13,521 nt of DNA from an uncultured Sutterella sp. (GTDB lineage: Bacteria; Pseudomonadota; Gammaproteobacteria; Burkholderiales; Burkholderiaceae_F), in NCBI GenBank assembly GCA_934249275.1, contig CAKQKT010000054.1, positions 1-13,521 of the forward strand. Direction: 5' to 3'. Numbering within the stretch: the first letter of the stretch is position 1; each line of letters starts with the position of its first letter. Below the pieces are notes generated by a model that was given only the letters and a program-made list of their open reading frames with translations, was not told the DNA's origin and did not search any database. Position numbers and translations under genes: made by a program. Positions 8,022-13,521 of the stretch are shown piece by piece.

Positions 8022-8040
8022 TACGCCTTTAGGAGGAGGT
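8005..8040. promoter_or_regulatory. Imperfect inverted repeat over the ugp -35 (candidate operator)
   Basis: ACCCCCTCCT (8005-8014) and AGGAGGAGGT (8031-8040) are inverted repeats with nine of ten matches, centred on the -35 hexamer with a 16-base spacer. An imperfect palindrome placed over the -35 and spacer is a typical repressor or activator site, but no known consensus is recognised and purine-rich tracts can produce such matches by chance. Confidence 0.35.
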
Positions 8041-8099
8041 CGTCGCCTTCAAACGAGAACAAAAGCCGTAAAGTGCGCTCTTTCAGGCATGAGCGGCCT

Positions 8100-8130
8100 A
8101 AAAACGGGAATAACCCTACCCAACCCGTTC
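8100..8130 (-). terminator. Probable intrinsic terminator of yggS
   Basis: On the minus strand, just past the yggS stop, AACGGG (8124-8129) pairs with CCCGTT (8103-8108), extendable by one G-T pair, with a 15-base loop. The descending arm runs into five T in total (to 8100). The stem is short and the loop large, so the terminator is modest, but its position between yggS and the ugp promoter fits. Confidence 0.5.
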
Positions 8131-8137
8131 GAGGCCT

Positions 8138-8866
8138 CTAGACGGCACATTTGGCCGAATAGTCGCGCGGCCCGAAAACAGCGCTTCCAACCCTCACCAT
8201 GGTCGCGCCTTCAGCCACCGCCTCGTCCATGTCGGCACTCATTCCCATGGAAAGCGTATCCATTTCCGGGTGCTCGACACGAATCCGTTCGAAAAGCGCA
8301 CGCATCGCAGCAAGCGGGCGACGACGGGCATCACTGTCCGCCGCGGGCGCAGGTATCGCCATCAATCCGCGGAGTTTCAGACGCGGATAACTGGAAACCT
8401 CGTCTGCAAAGGCCTTCACCTCGTCCGGCGAAACCCCGGACTTGGTCGACTCGCCGTCAATATTGACCTCAATCAGAATGTTGAGAGGCGGCATGTTCTC
8501 AGGTCTCTGAGCAGAAAGACGAGATGCGATCCGCAAGCGATCGACGGACTGCACCCAGTCGAAATGCTCGGCCACAAGGCGCGTTTTGTTGGCCTGAAGC
8601 GGTCCGATGAAGTGCCATTCGCCGGAATCGTCTGGATGAACCGCGCGGAAATGCTCGATCTTATCCACGCCCTCCTGAACATAGTTTTCGCCGAAAGCAC
8701 GCTGCCCGCAGGCATAGGCCTGTTCACAGGCCTCAACAGGAAAAGTCTTGCCTACAGCGATGAGCTTGACGGATCCCAAAGGTCGGCCGGCCGCGCGCTC
8801 GGCGGCCGCCAGTTCGCCACGAACCTTTTCAAGTCGCTCCGGCAGTCCGGGCTTGAGTTCGCTCAC
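8138..8866 (-). CDS. yggS: PLP-binding homeostasis protein, YggS/PLPBP family
   Basis: A 242-residue cytoplasmic pyridoxal-5'-phosphate carrier of the YggS/PROSC (PLPBP) family. These proteins adopt the alanine-racemase-like TIM barrel, have no known enzymatic activity, and keep PLP and amino-acid pools balanced. The PLP Schiff-base lysine is K40 in VKLIAVGKTFP. Other family motifs are FGENYVQE (about 59-66), WHFIGPLQANK (about 84-94), IEVNIDGESTKSG, LRGLMAIP and SMGMSADMDEAV, followed by VRVGSAVFG, which cradles the phosphate. The start is a GTG at 8864-8866 with AGGAG about 8 bases upstream; the ATG immediately after that AGGAG is out of frame and too close. It stands alone here with its own upstream region and terminator, not beside proC or the pilT/yggT genes found next to it in many proteobacteria. 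Confidence 0.95.
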   Translation of the reverse strand: MSELKPGLPERLEKVRGELAAAERAAGRPLGSVKLIAVGKTFPVEACEQAYACGQRAFGENYVQEGVDKIEHFRAVHPDDSGEWHFIGPLQANKTRLVAEHFDWVQSVDRLRIASRLSAQRPENMPPLNILIEVNIDGESTKSGVSPDEVKAFADEVSSYPRLKLRGLMAIPAPAADSDARRRPLAAMRALFERIRVEHPEMDTLSMGMSADMDEAVAEGATMVRVGSAVFGPRDYSAKCAV

Positions 8867-9342
8867 GATGCATCTCCTGAAAACTAGACGAAGGAAAGAC
8901 GTCCTTCACTCGTCACGACAGTCTAGCAAGGGCGCCGATGAATCTGCATCACATGAAGTTTGACGATTTGTTGACCTTGATCAAAACATTGCATGCATCA
9001 AAATCCGCATTTGATCCGCTCGATGCACCGAACTAGCCGAACGAATCGAACGGCATCTTTCGTCCCCAAAGCCACCGGAAAGCCTCAAAGCCTTGTCTGA
9101 AGCGCTTTCCAAGAGTTCCGCCAACTCGCTACACCGCATCTTTCGATGATCCTCATGTCGTCAGGAAAGACCATTCAAATAAAATCTTTTGCTGTGCCGC
9201 AATCGATTACAAGATAAACAAAGGCAAAGGATCATGCCAGAAGATCACGTTACGATACAGAAAATTCCAACTCAAAGTACACTGAATTCAAGACGACAGC
9301 ATCGTTCAAGTGTCACGTTCAAGCAAATTCAGGAGTACCAGC
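8867..9342. other. 476-base intergenic region between divergent yggS and imuA
   Basis: No convincing gene is seen. It must contain the promoters of both divergent genes, but no strong -35/-10 pair stands out; TTGCTG with GATAAA around 9188-9217 is a weak candidate for imuA. It holds an FNR-like palindrome (8971-8984), repeated ATCAAA elements (8980-9016), three AAAGCC direct repeats (9068-9073, 9079-9084, 9087-9092) and a 7-pair inverted repeat GGAAAGC/GCTTTCC (9077-9083, 9104-9110). No CTGT-N8-ACAG LexA site was found. A short ORF starting at the ATG of 9233 overlaps imuA and looks spurious. Confidence 0.6.
8971..8984. promoter_or_regulatory. FNR/CRP-type palindrome (FNR-like box)
   Basis: TTGACCTTGATCAA matches the FNR consensus TTGAT-N4-ATCAA at nine of ten positions. 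It lies 105 bases upstream of yggS and about 360 upstream of imuA. If it were centred at -41.5 of a minus-strand promoter, transcription would begin near 8936 and run into yggS. The match is seen; the regulation is inference. Confidence 0.45.
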
Positions 9343-10053
9343 ATGTCGACCGCCGCAGTTCTTTCCGATTTCTTCACCGCAGCTCTACGAGAAGCCGGAT
9401 CCAATCGTCCCGCCAATCTCACGAGCTTCATTCCTGCCGTCGACGAATTGACTGACGGCGGCTTTCCCGCCGGCGCCCTGACCGAGATCTTTATTCCGCA
9501 CGCAGGTCTCGGAGAAATTCGCATGCTGCTTCCTGCTCTTGCCGCCATGAAGCACGTCACCTGGGTTCTGCCGAACGAATCTGCATTTGAACCCTATGCC
9601 CCGGGGCTTGCCGATTTCGGACTTGATCTTGACCGGCAGCTCTTCACCGTACCGTCGACGCCGGAAGAAGCCTTTTGGTGCACCGAACAGGCGGCCGCTA
9701 GCGGCGAAACCTCTGCCGTCGTCGCCTGGCTGAATCCTCTCGCCCGCGGCCGCGACAGCGCCGTCCTTGCAAGATTGGCCATGGCCGCGCGCTCAACCGG
9801 TACACCCGTCTTCTTAATTCGTCCCTCGTGCATGGCCTGCACGCCTTTTTCAGCCGAACTCCGTCTGACGCTTTCTCCCGGACGTCCTGGCACCGTTCAC
9901 ATCCGCGCCATCCGACGCGGCACCTTTTTCGATCGCACCCGCGAAGCTGACGCCTGCCTAGAAGCCCGGCCAGTCGTCAGAACGCAATGCCCAAATCGCC
10001 GCGGTTCACACCGAACCATCGTCTCCTCCGCCCGTCTTTCGCCGGTTTGCTGA
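9343..10053 (+). CDS. imuA: ImuA-like (RecA-fold, SOS mutasome accessory) protein
   Basis: A 236-residue protein resembling proteobacterial ImuA (also called SulA-like in imuA-imuB-dnaE2 cassettes), a RecA-fold accessory factor of error-prone translesion synthesis. It has the family's GGFPAGALTEIF (39-50), a degenerate P-loop region (PHAGLGEIRMLLPAL, 52-66, without a proper GKT/S), PNESAFEPYAPGL (77-89), EEAFWCTEQAAASGETSAVVAWL (108-130) and AELRLTLSPGRPGTVHIRAIRRG (171-193). The ATG at 9343 has AGGAG at 7 bases; a GTG at 9310 is less likely. The last 40 or so residues are arginine-rich, hydrophilic and unlike the family, so the normal C-terminus seems to have been replaced or extended. Downstream, 26 bases away, is a C-terminal-only ImuB. 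Distinguishing ImuA from other RecA-like proteins relies on this neighbour as well. Confidence 0.75.
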   Translation: MSTAAVLSDFFTAALREAGSNRPANLTSFIPAVDELTDGGFPAGALTEIFIPHAGLGEIRMLLPALAAMKHVTWVLPNESAFEPYAPGLADFGLDLDRQLFTVPSTPEEAFWCTEQAAASGETSAVVAWLNPLARGRDSAVLARLAMAARSTGTPVFLIRPSCMACTPFSAELRLTLSPGRPGTVHIRAIRRGTFFDRTREADACLEARPVVRTQCPNRRGSHRTIVSSARLSPVC

Positions 10054-10079
10054 ATGCCGCTGCAGAAAAGGATTTCACC

Positions 10080-10820
10080 ATGAATGACACCACCCGCTCC
10101 GTCCCCGTCATGACAGCCTCAGTCGCCGTTCCGGCCGGCATCCACCTTCATGAACTGCCAAGGATGCTTGAAAGCCTTTGCGAAGGTCTTTCCGGCAATG
10201 CCGGCTCATGCGGCGGCGAACTGACTCTCACGCTTTCAGGCCTTGACGAAATCCGTCGAATTACCGTCCGCGTCAATGCCGGCGACCCTCACGCCTTCGC
10301 GAAAGCACTGACCGAACGCCTGTTCCGCACTCCCATTCCCGGCAGTCTTCGACGCATGGAGCTTGCTCTCGAACTCAAGGCCACAGCGGCCGGCAATGCC
10401 GCCTCGGCGGACGCCCTCTCGCCGTCAGGTCTCGCCCAACGCCTTCAATCGCGCCTTGGTGCGGGACGCGTCTTTCATCTCAGCAGTTTCGAAGAAACTC
10501 TGCCCTCTGCCTCGAGCCATCATTCTCCCGTTGACGACGCGCTGGCACGCCGCCCGATGGCTTCGCCGGCAAGCGCCGCCTCCGTCAGACCAACAATGAT
10601 TCTCCCCGAGCCCATACCGCTTCACACCTCCGGCGAAGAACCCGCATGGCATCAGGAAGTTCTGCATGTCGTGGAAGGTCCCATCCGACATGCGGACGGC
10701 AGCGAAGCAAGAGACTACTTTGTAGCGGAAGGCTCCGGCGGCCGTCGCGTCTGGCTCTATCGCCCCGTTGAAGCTGAAGGCCGCTACGGCCTCTGGCATC
10801 TGCACGGTCTTTTTGCCTAG
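10080..10820 (+). CDS. imuB: Truncated ImuB: C-terminal half only, polymerase fold absent
   Basis: This 246-residue ORF matches only the later part of ImuB, the inactive Y-family polymerase homologue that bridges ImuA, DnaE2 and the beta clamp. Residues 16-100 (ELTLTLSGLDEIRRITVRV, then RTPIPGSLRRMELAL) look like the little-finger region. LAQRLQSRLG at 118-127 leads to the C-terminal domain, with LPEPIPL (175-181), RDYFVAE (211-217), VWLYRPV and the closing WHLHGLFA. The roughly 250 N-terminal residues (palm, fingers, thumb) are missing, and no clamp-binding QxxLF-type motif is seen. The ORF is nonetheless intact, with ATG at 10080 and AAGGA 7 bases upstream, so it is probably translated. It follows imuA by 26 bases. 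No dnaE2 follows; queH does. It could be a functional reduced protein or a deletion remnant. Confidence 0.7.
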   Translation: MNDTTRSVPVMTASVAVPAGIHLHELPRMLESLCEGLSGNAGSCGGELTLTLSGLDEIRRITVRVNAGDPHAFAKALTERLFRTPIPGSLRRMELALELKATAAGNAASADALSPSGLAQRLQSRLGAGRVFHLSSFEETLPSASSHHSPVDDALARRPMASPASAASVRPTMILPEPIPLHTSGEEPAWHQEVLHVVEGPIRHADGSEARDYFVAEGSGGRRVWLYRPVEAEGRYGLWHLHGLFA

Positions 10821-10824
10821 AACC

Positions 10825-10830
10825 TATAAT
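10825..10830 (+). promoter_or_regulatory. Possible -10 box for queH
   Basis: A perfect TATAAT lies in the 42-base gap between the ImuB remnant and queH and would start transcription near 10837, about 26 bases before the GTG. The -35 region (around 10802-10807) is poor, so either a weak promoter or read-through from imuA may serve queH. Confidence 0.35.
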
Positions 10831-10862
10831 GAGCGAACGATTAAACTGTCCGGACCTTGTCA

Positions 10863-11483
10863 GTGAAAGAACGCATTCTTCTGCACAGCTGCTGCGCCCC
10901 CTGCTCCTCCGCCATTCTTGAATGGCTCCTACAAAATGACTATGCGCCGCATGTCTACTATTTCAATCCCAATATTTTTCCCGAAGAGGAATATCTCGTT
11001 CGCAAGAACGAGTGCATCCGCTACTGTGAAAAGCTCAAAGTGCCCTTCACGGACGGTGATTGGGAGCACGATGCCTGGTTGAACGCCGTCAAGGGACATG
11101 AATGCGATCCCGAACGAGGCGAACGCTGCAGACTCTGCTTCGGCGTCCGCATGCGTGCGACCGCCGCCATGGCTGAAAAGCTCGGCATCAAGCGCTTCAC
11201 GACAACGCTTGCCGGCAGCCGCTGGAAGCGTCTCGACCAGATCCGCGAGGCCGCACAGGAAGCCGCCGCACTTCATCCGGGCACCTTCTACTGGGATCAG
11301 AACTGGCGCAAGGGCGGTCTTCAGGAACGGCGCGGTGAAATCATTCGCGCGGAAAACTTCTACAACCAGCTCTGGTGCGGCTGCGAGTTCTCCATGGGCC
11401 ACCTGAAGGATCGTGATCCCTCAGAACTTCCCGTTCACATGAAACCCTATCTCGAGGCGCTCGGTCTTTCACAGAAGGCCTGA
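10863..11483 (+). CDS. queH: Epoxyqueuosine reductase QueH
   Basis: QueH reduces epoxyqueuosine to queuosine at the wobble position of GUN-anticodon tRNAs, the last step of queuosine synthesis, and is the non-cobalamin alternative to QueG. The 206-residue product shows the iron-sulfur and metal-binding cysteines of the family: HSCCAPC with C10, C11 and C14, and the ERCRLCFGVR pair C89 and C92, followed by TTLAGSRWK, YNQLWCGCEFSM and a short tail. C10/C11 plus the CxxC pair correspond to the 4Fe-4S ligands of characterised QueH. I chose GTG at 10863, so the protein starts MKERILLHSCC; a TTG two codons earlier is possible, and both have a weak ribosome site (GGA at 10853). No other queuosine gene is nearby. 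A strong terminator follows. Confidence 0.92.
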   Translation: MKERILLHSCCAPCSSAILEWLLQNDYAPHVYYFNPNIFPEEEYLVRKNECIRYCEKLKVPFTDGDWEHDAWLNAVKGHECDPERGERCRLCFGVRMRATAAMAEKLGIKRFTTTLAGSRWKRLDQIREAAQEAAALHPGTFYWDQNWRKGGLQERRGEIIRAENFYNQLWCGCEFSMGHLKDRDPSELPVHMKPYLEALGLSQKA

Positions 11484-11505
11484 CGCAATTTATTTCTCCC
11501 ATTGC

Positions 11506-11546
11506 AAACGGGTCCGCAGACTTTTCCAGACTGCGGACCCGTTTTT
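11506..11546 (+). terminator. Strong intrinsic terminator after queH
   Basis: A perfect 14-pair stem, AAACGGGTCCGCAG (11506-11519) with CTGCGGACCCGTTT (11531-11544), encloses an 11-base loop and runs into TTTTT on the plus strand (11542-11546). It ends queH 23 bases after its stop. Read from the convergent minus-strand gene, which stops at 11566, the same stem is followed by only three T, so it may also act weakly in that direction. Confidence 0.92.
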
Positions 11547-11565
11547 CATTTCCTCATATTCGAGG

Positions 11566-13521
11566 TTACTTTTCGTTCAGGAGACCCTTTCTGACTTTGA
11601 AGTCAGCCAGCGCCCACTGAGCACGAGCCGCATCGGCCATCTTCTTCGAGAGACCGGTGCACGCATCCTCACTGACCATGCGGTCATTTTCCCAGCGATA
11701 GCAGGTCATGACGCCATTGCCGTCAAAAGTGGCGGCACCCCAGCTGCCGGCAGCAAGTCCCGTATAGGAAACGATGAGGTCCATCGTTTCGCCGGCGAAA
11801 AGATTTCGACCCTCGTGAATTTCGGGCGTCTTGCCAAGCACGACGCCGGCGATAGTCGGAAAGATGTCGCGGTGACCGGCCCAGCGCGTGACATCAACCT
11901 TCGCTGCAGCTGACTTGAAGCTCTCGGGCACCCAGAACAATACCGGAACACCATACAGATGATGATTGTAGCCGCCTGCATAAGCCATGCGAAGATTATG
12001 GTCGCCCGTCGCAACAATCATGAGCTCGCGCTTTAGCGCATCGCCCTTCATGTCGTGCACGAATCCGCCGAGAGCATTGGCCGCATACTGATAGGTCTGA
12101 AGAGAACCCGTCAAAATGTCGTAGCGAGTATCCGTAATAAAGGACGGCAAGGCCTTGTAGGACACGGGATTGACCTTGACGTTGTCCGGCACGCGATGCG
12201 GCGGATGATTGGCGGTGGAGAGCATCACGATAAAGAGCTTTTCACCTTTTTCGTCCGCTTCCTTCAAAATTTCCTCAGCTCGCTTGAACATCCAGGCGTC
12301 GCCGATGCCCCAGGTACCAACCTCTGCCTCAGGGTAAAGAGCCGAAAGCTTTCCTGCGCCAATGATCTCGTCAAAACCCTGTTGCGGGAAGTTGGTTTCA
12401 ATCTGTCGCCAAGCCTCGGGACCGGCCGTCAAAAAGATCGTCTTGTAACCGGCCTTCTTGTATTCGAACATTCGAGAGAAGTCGAACGGATGCCTGCCGT
12501 AGCGGCTCTGCGTGATCGGATCCAGCGGCGAATCGAAAAGCAGGCCTTCAATCGTCGGAAAAGTTGCACGGCCCACACAAAGGCTCTGCTTGAATACAAG
12601 CGCATCGTCAAGCTCGTTTGCCAATGCACCGAGCGTATCATTGACGCTGGGCTTGTTCGACTCGAACACGTCACGGCCCATGGACTCCATGATGGCCAGC
12701 ACGACATGCGGCTGCGACTTCAACGGCTCGCTTGCCGGCAGGGACGGACGCACAGCGGAAATCAGCGCTTCGGCTTCCGAAATGCTTGCAAAGCCCTGCT
12801 GCCTCAAAGCAGCCGCAGCGCCACCCTTGAGCTCAAGAACCTCCATGCCCTTGCGTGCTTCATGGAAGGCGGCCATGCCGTTGGGAACACTGGCATTGAC
12901 AAAGGCGTTTTTCGAAACGGAATAGCTCTGAATACGAAGCGGGAAAGTGCCCAGACTGCCGCGAATAATCAGCGCAAGCATGATGATCGAAAGAAGCGAC
13001 AAGCCGGCATAGGCTGCCTTTCCAACCCTTCGCTCGCGTCCGCGGCCGGCCAGGAAGGCAAACGCAAACGGTACGATCACGAGTCCGGCCAGACAAGCCA
13101 GGTACGAAAACACAGGCCAATCCTTCAGGATCGTCACGACAATCGCCTTCGTATCATCCTGAATGAAGCCGAAGATGATGGGGCTGATGGGCGTCCCGTA
13201 AAAACCGTAAAAGCCGAAGTTGATGACGGTAAGGAGTGCCACCACGAACATGCCGACGCCGGCCAGAACTCGAGCCAAACGCCAGAAGAAAGCCTTCCAG
13301 TAAGAGAGGAGCAAGCAGGCCCAGGCAGGGAGCAGCATAATCGCCAGCCACTTGGCGTCGACGCGCAGTCCCATCACCATTGCCGGCATGAAATCGCTCA
13401 CGAAGCTGAGATCGTCATTTTTATAAACGAAGAAAAAGACGATTCTCGCAATGGTGAGAAGAATGAGTGCGGCGATGCCGAAGGCCGCAGAACGGACACA
13501 TCGCCCGAGCCAGTATAAGGA
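11566..13521 (-). CDS. LTA-synthase-like membrane sulfatase/phosphotransferase, N-terminus beyond window
   Basis: The frame is open from the stop at 11566 to the right edge with no stop codon, giving at least 651 residues; the GTG at 13401 is internal because the 40 codons before it encode a clean first membrane helix (AALILLTIARIVFFF), and the true start is off the edge. About five membrane segments occupy visible residues 10-190, then a periplasmic alkaline-phosphatase-superfamily domain: PHVVLAIMESMG (about 271-282, metal-binding glutamate), GRATFPTIEGLLF (about 318-330, with the likely nucleophile threonine), STANHPPHRVP (about 435-445) and ATGDHNLRM (about 504-512, metal-binding D-H). 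Relatives include LtaS, OpgB and phosphoethanolamine transferases, which move a phosphoglycerol or phosphoethanolamine group from phospholipid to an outer acceptor. As Gram-negatives lack lipoteichoic acid, the acceptor is probably a periplasmic glucan or other glycan; this is inference. Confidence 0.82.
   Translation of the reverse strand, partial: SLYWLGRCVRSAAFGIAALILLTIARIVFFFVYKNDDLSFVSDFMPAMVMGLRVDAKWLAIMLLPAWACLLLSYWKAFFWRLARVLAGVGMFVVALLTVINFGFYGFYGTPISPIIFGFIQDDTKAIVVTILKDWPVFSYLACLAGLVIVPFAFAFLAGRGRERRVGKAAYAGLSLLSIIMLALIIRGSLGTFPLRIQSYSVSKNAFVNASVPNGMAAFHEARKGMEVLELKGGAAAALRQQGFASISEAEALISAVRPSLPASEPLKSQPHVVLAIMESMGRDVFESNKPSVNDTLGALANELDDALVFKQSLCVGRATFPTIEGLLFDSPLDPITQSRYGRHPFDFSRMFEYKKAGYKTIFLTAGPEAWRQIETNFPQQGFDEIIGAGKLSALYPEAEVGTWGIGDAWMFKRAEEILKEADEKGEKLFIVMLSTANHPPHRVPDNVKVNPVSYKALPSFITDTRYDILTGSLQTYQYAANALGGFVHDMKGDALKRELMIVATGDHNLRMAYAGGYNHHLYGVPVLFWVPESFKSAAAKVDVTRWAGHRDIFPTIAGVVLGKTPEIHEGRNLFAGETMDLIVSYTGLAAGSWGAATFDGNGVMTCYRWENDRMVSEDACTGLSKKMADAARAQWALADFKVRKGLLNEK

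Noticed and set aside
8005..8040. PhoB box at the ugp promoter
   Set aside because: One CTGTCTAT-like half is seen at 8015-8022, but no second repeat lies 11 bases away on either side.
9060..9115. AAAGCC repeats with a GGAAAGC/GCTTTCC hairpin as a small RNA or terminator
   Set aside because: The stem is only 7 pairs with a 20-base loop and no T-run on either strand; the repeats are six bases long and may be chance.
9268..9310. LexA site ahead of imuA (CTGA...ACAG)
   Set aside because: The spacing is 10 bases rather than 8 and the left half is imperfect.
9233..9455. A short plus-strand ORF with an AAAGGA upstream of its ATG
   Set aside because: It overlaps the start of imuA in another frame, has a serine/arginine-rich meaningless product and no family match; an upstream leader peptide cannot be excluded but is unsupported.
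13399..13401. GTG as the start of the LTA-synthase-like gene
   Set aside because: The frame stays open for 40 more codons to the window edge and encodes a membrane helix of the kind expected at the family's N-terminus, so this GTG is internal.
12055..13518. A 487-codon plus-strand ORF
   Set aside because: It is antisense to the LTA-synthase-like gene, with composition typical of a shadow frame and no recognisable domain.

Overview
The window is about 57% GC chromosomal DNA from a Gram-negative bacterium. The gene set (EtfBA, a UgpBAEC transporter with high similarity to the enterobacterial proteins, an ImuA/ImuB-type locus, QueH and an LTA-synthase-like inner-membrane enzyme) suggests a betaproteobacterium. 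My best guess is a gut Burkholderiales of the Sutterella/Parasutterella type; this is inference, since no rRNA or other marker lies in the window. No tRNA, rRNA, CRISPR array, insertion sequence or phage gene was seen.

Layout. Positions 1-1479 (minus strand) hold etfB followed by etfA, which is cut by the left edge. A short etfB leader with a possible -10 box and a GC-rich hairpin separates them from a minus-strand pair (3453-1648): a YqaA/DedA-like membrane protein and a sodium:solute symporter. Next is the glycerol-3-phosphate uptake operon ugpBAEC (7862-3566, minus). It has a good sigma70-type promoter (7993-8021), a hairpin-rich leader, a cluster of stem-loops between ugpB and ugpA, and a strong intrinsic terminator (3476-3514) after ugpC. 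yggS (PLP homeostasis) lies at 8138-8866, minus.

A 476-base non-coding stretch (8867-9342) carries an FNR-like box and repeated ATCAAA elements. It separates yggS from a plus-strand group: imuA (9343-10053), then an intact ORF matching only the C-terminal half of ImuB (10080-10820), then queH (10863-11483). queH ends at a strong terminator (11506-11546). Convergent to it is a large LTA-synthase/alkaline-phosphatase-superfamily membrane enzyme (11566 to beyond 13521, minus), whose start lies outside the window.

How the genes fit together. UgpBAEC imports glycerol-3-phosphate and glycerophosphodiesters, and the LTA-synthase-like enzyme probably moves a phosphoglycerol or phosphoethanolamine head group outside the inner membrane, so both touch glycerophosphate chemistry. 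EtfAB feeds electrons from flavin dehydrogenases to the quinone pool. QueH makes queuosine in tRNA. The most unusual feature is the DNA-damage locus: ImuA is followed by an ImuB that lacks the whole polymerase-fold half, with no dnaE2 alongside and no SOS box visible. It may be a reduced mutasome or a fixed deletion derivative.
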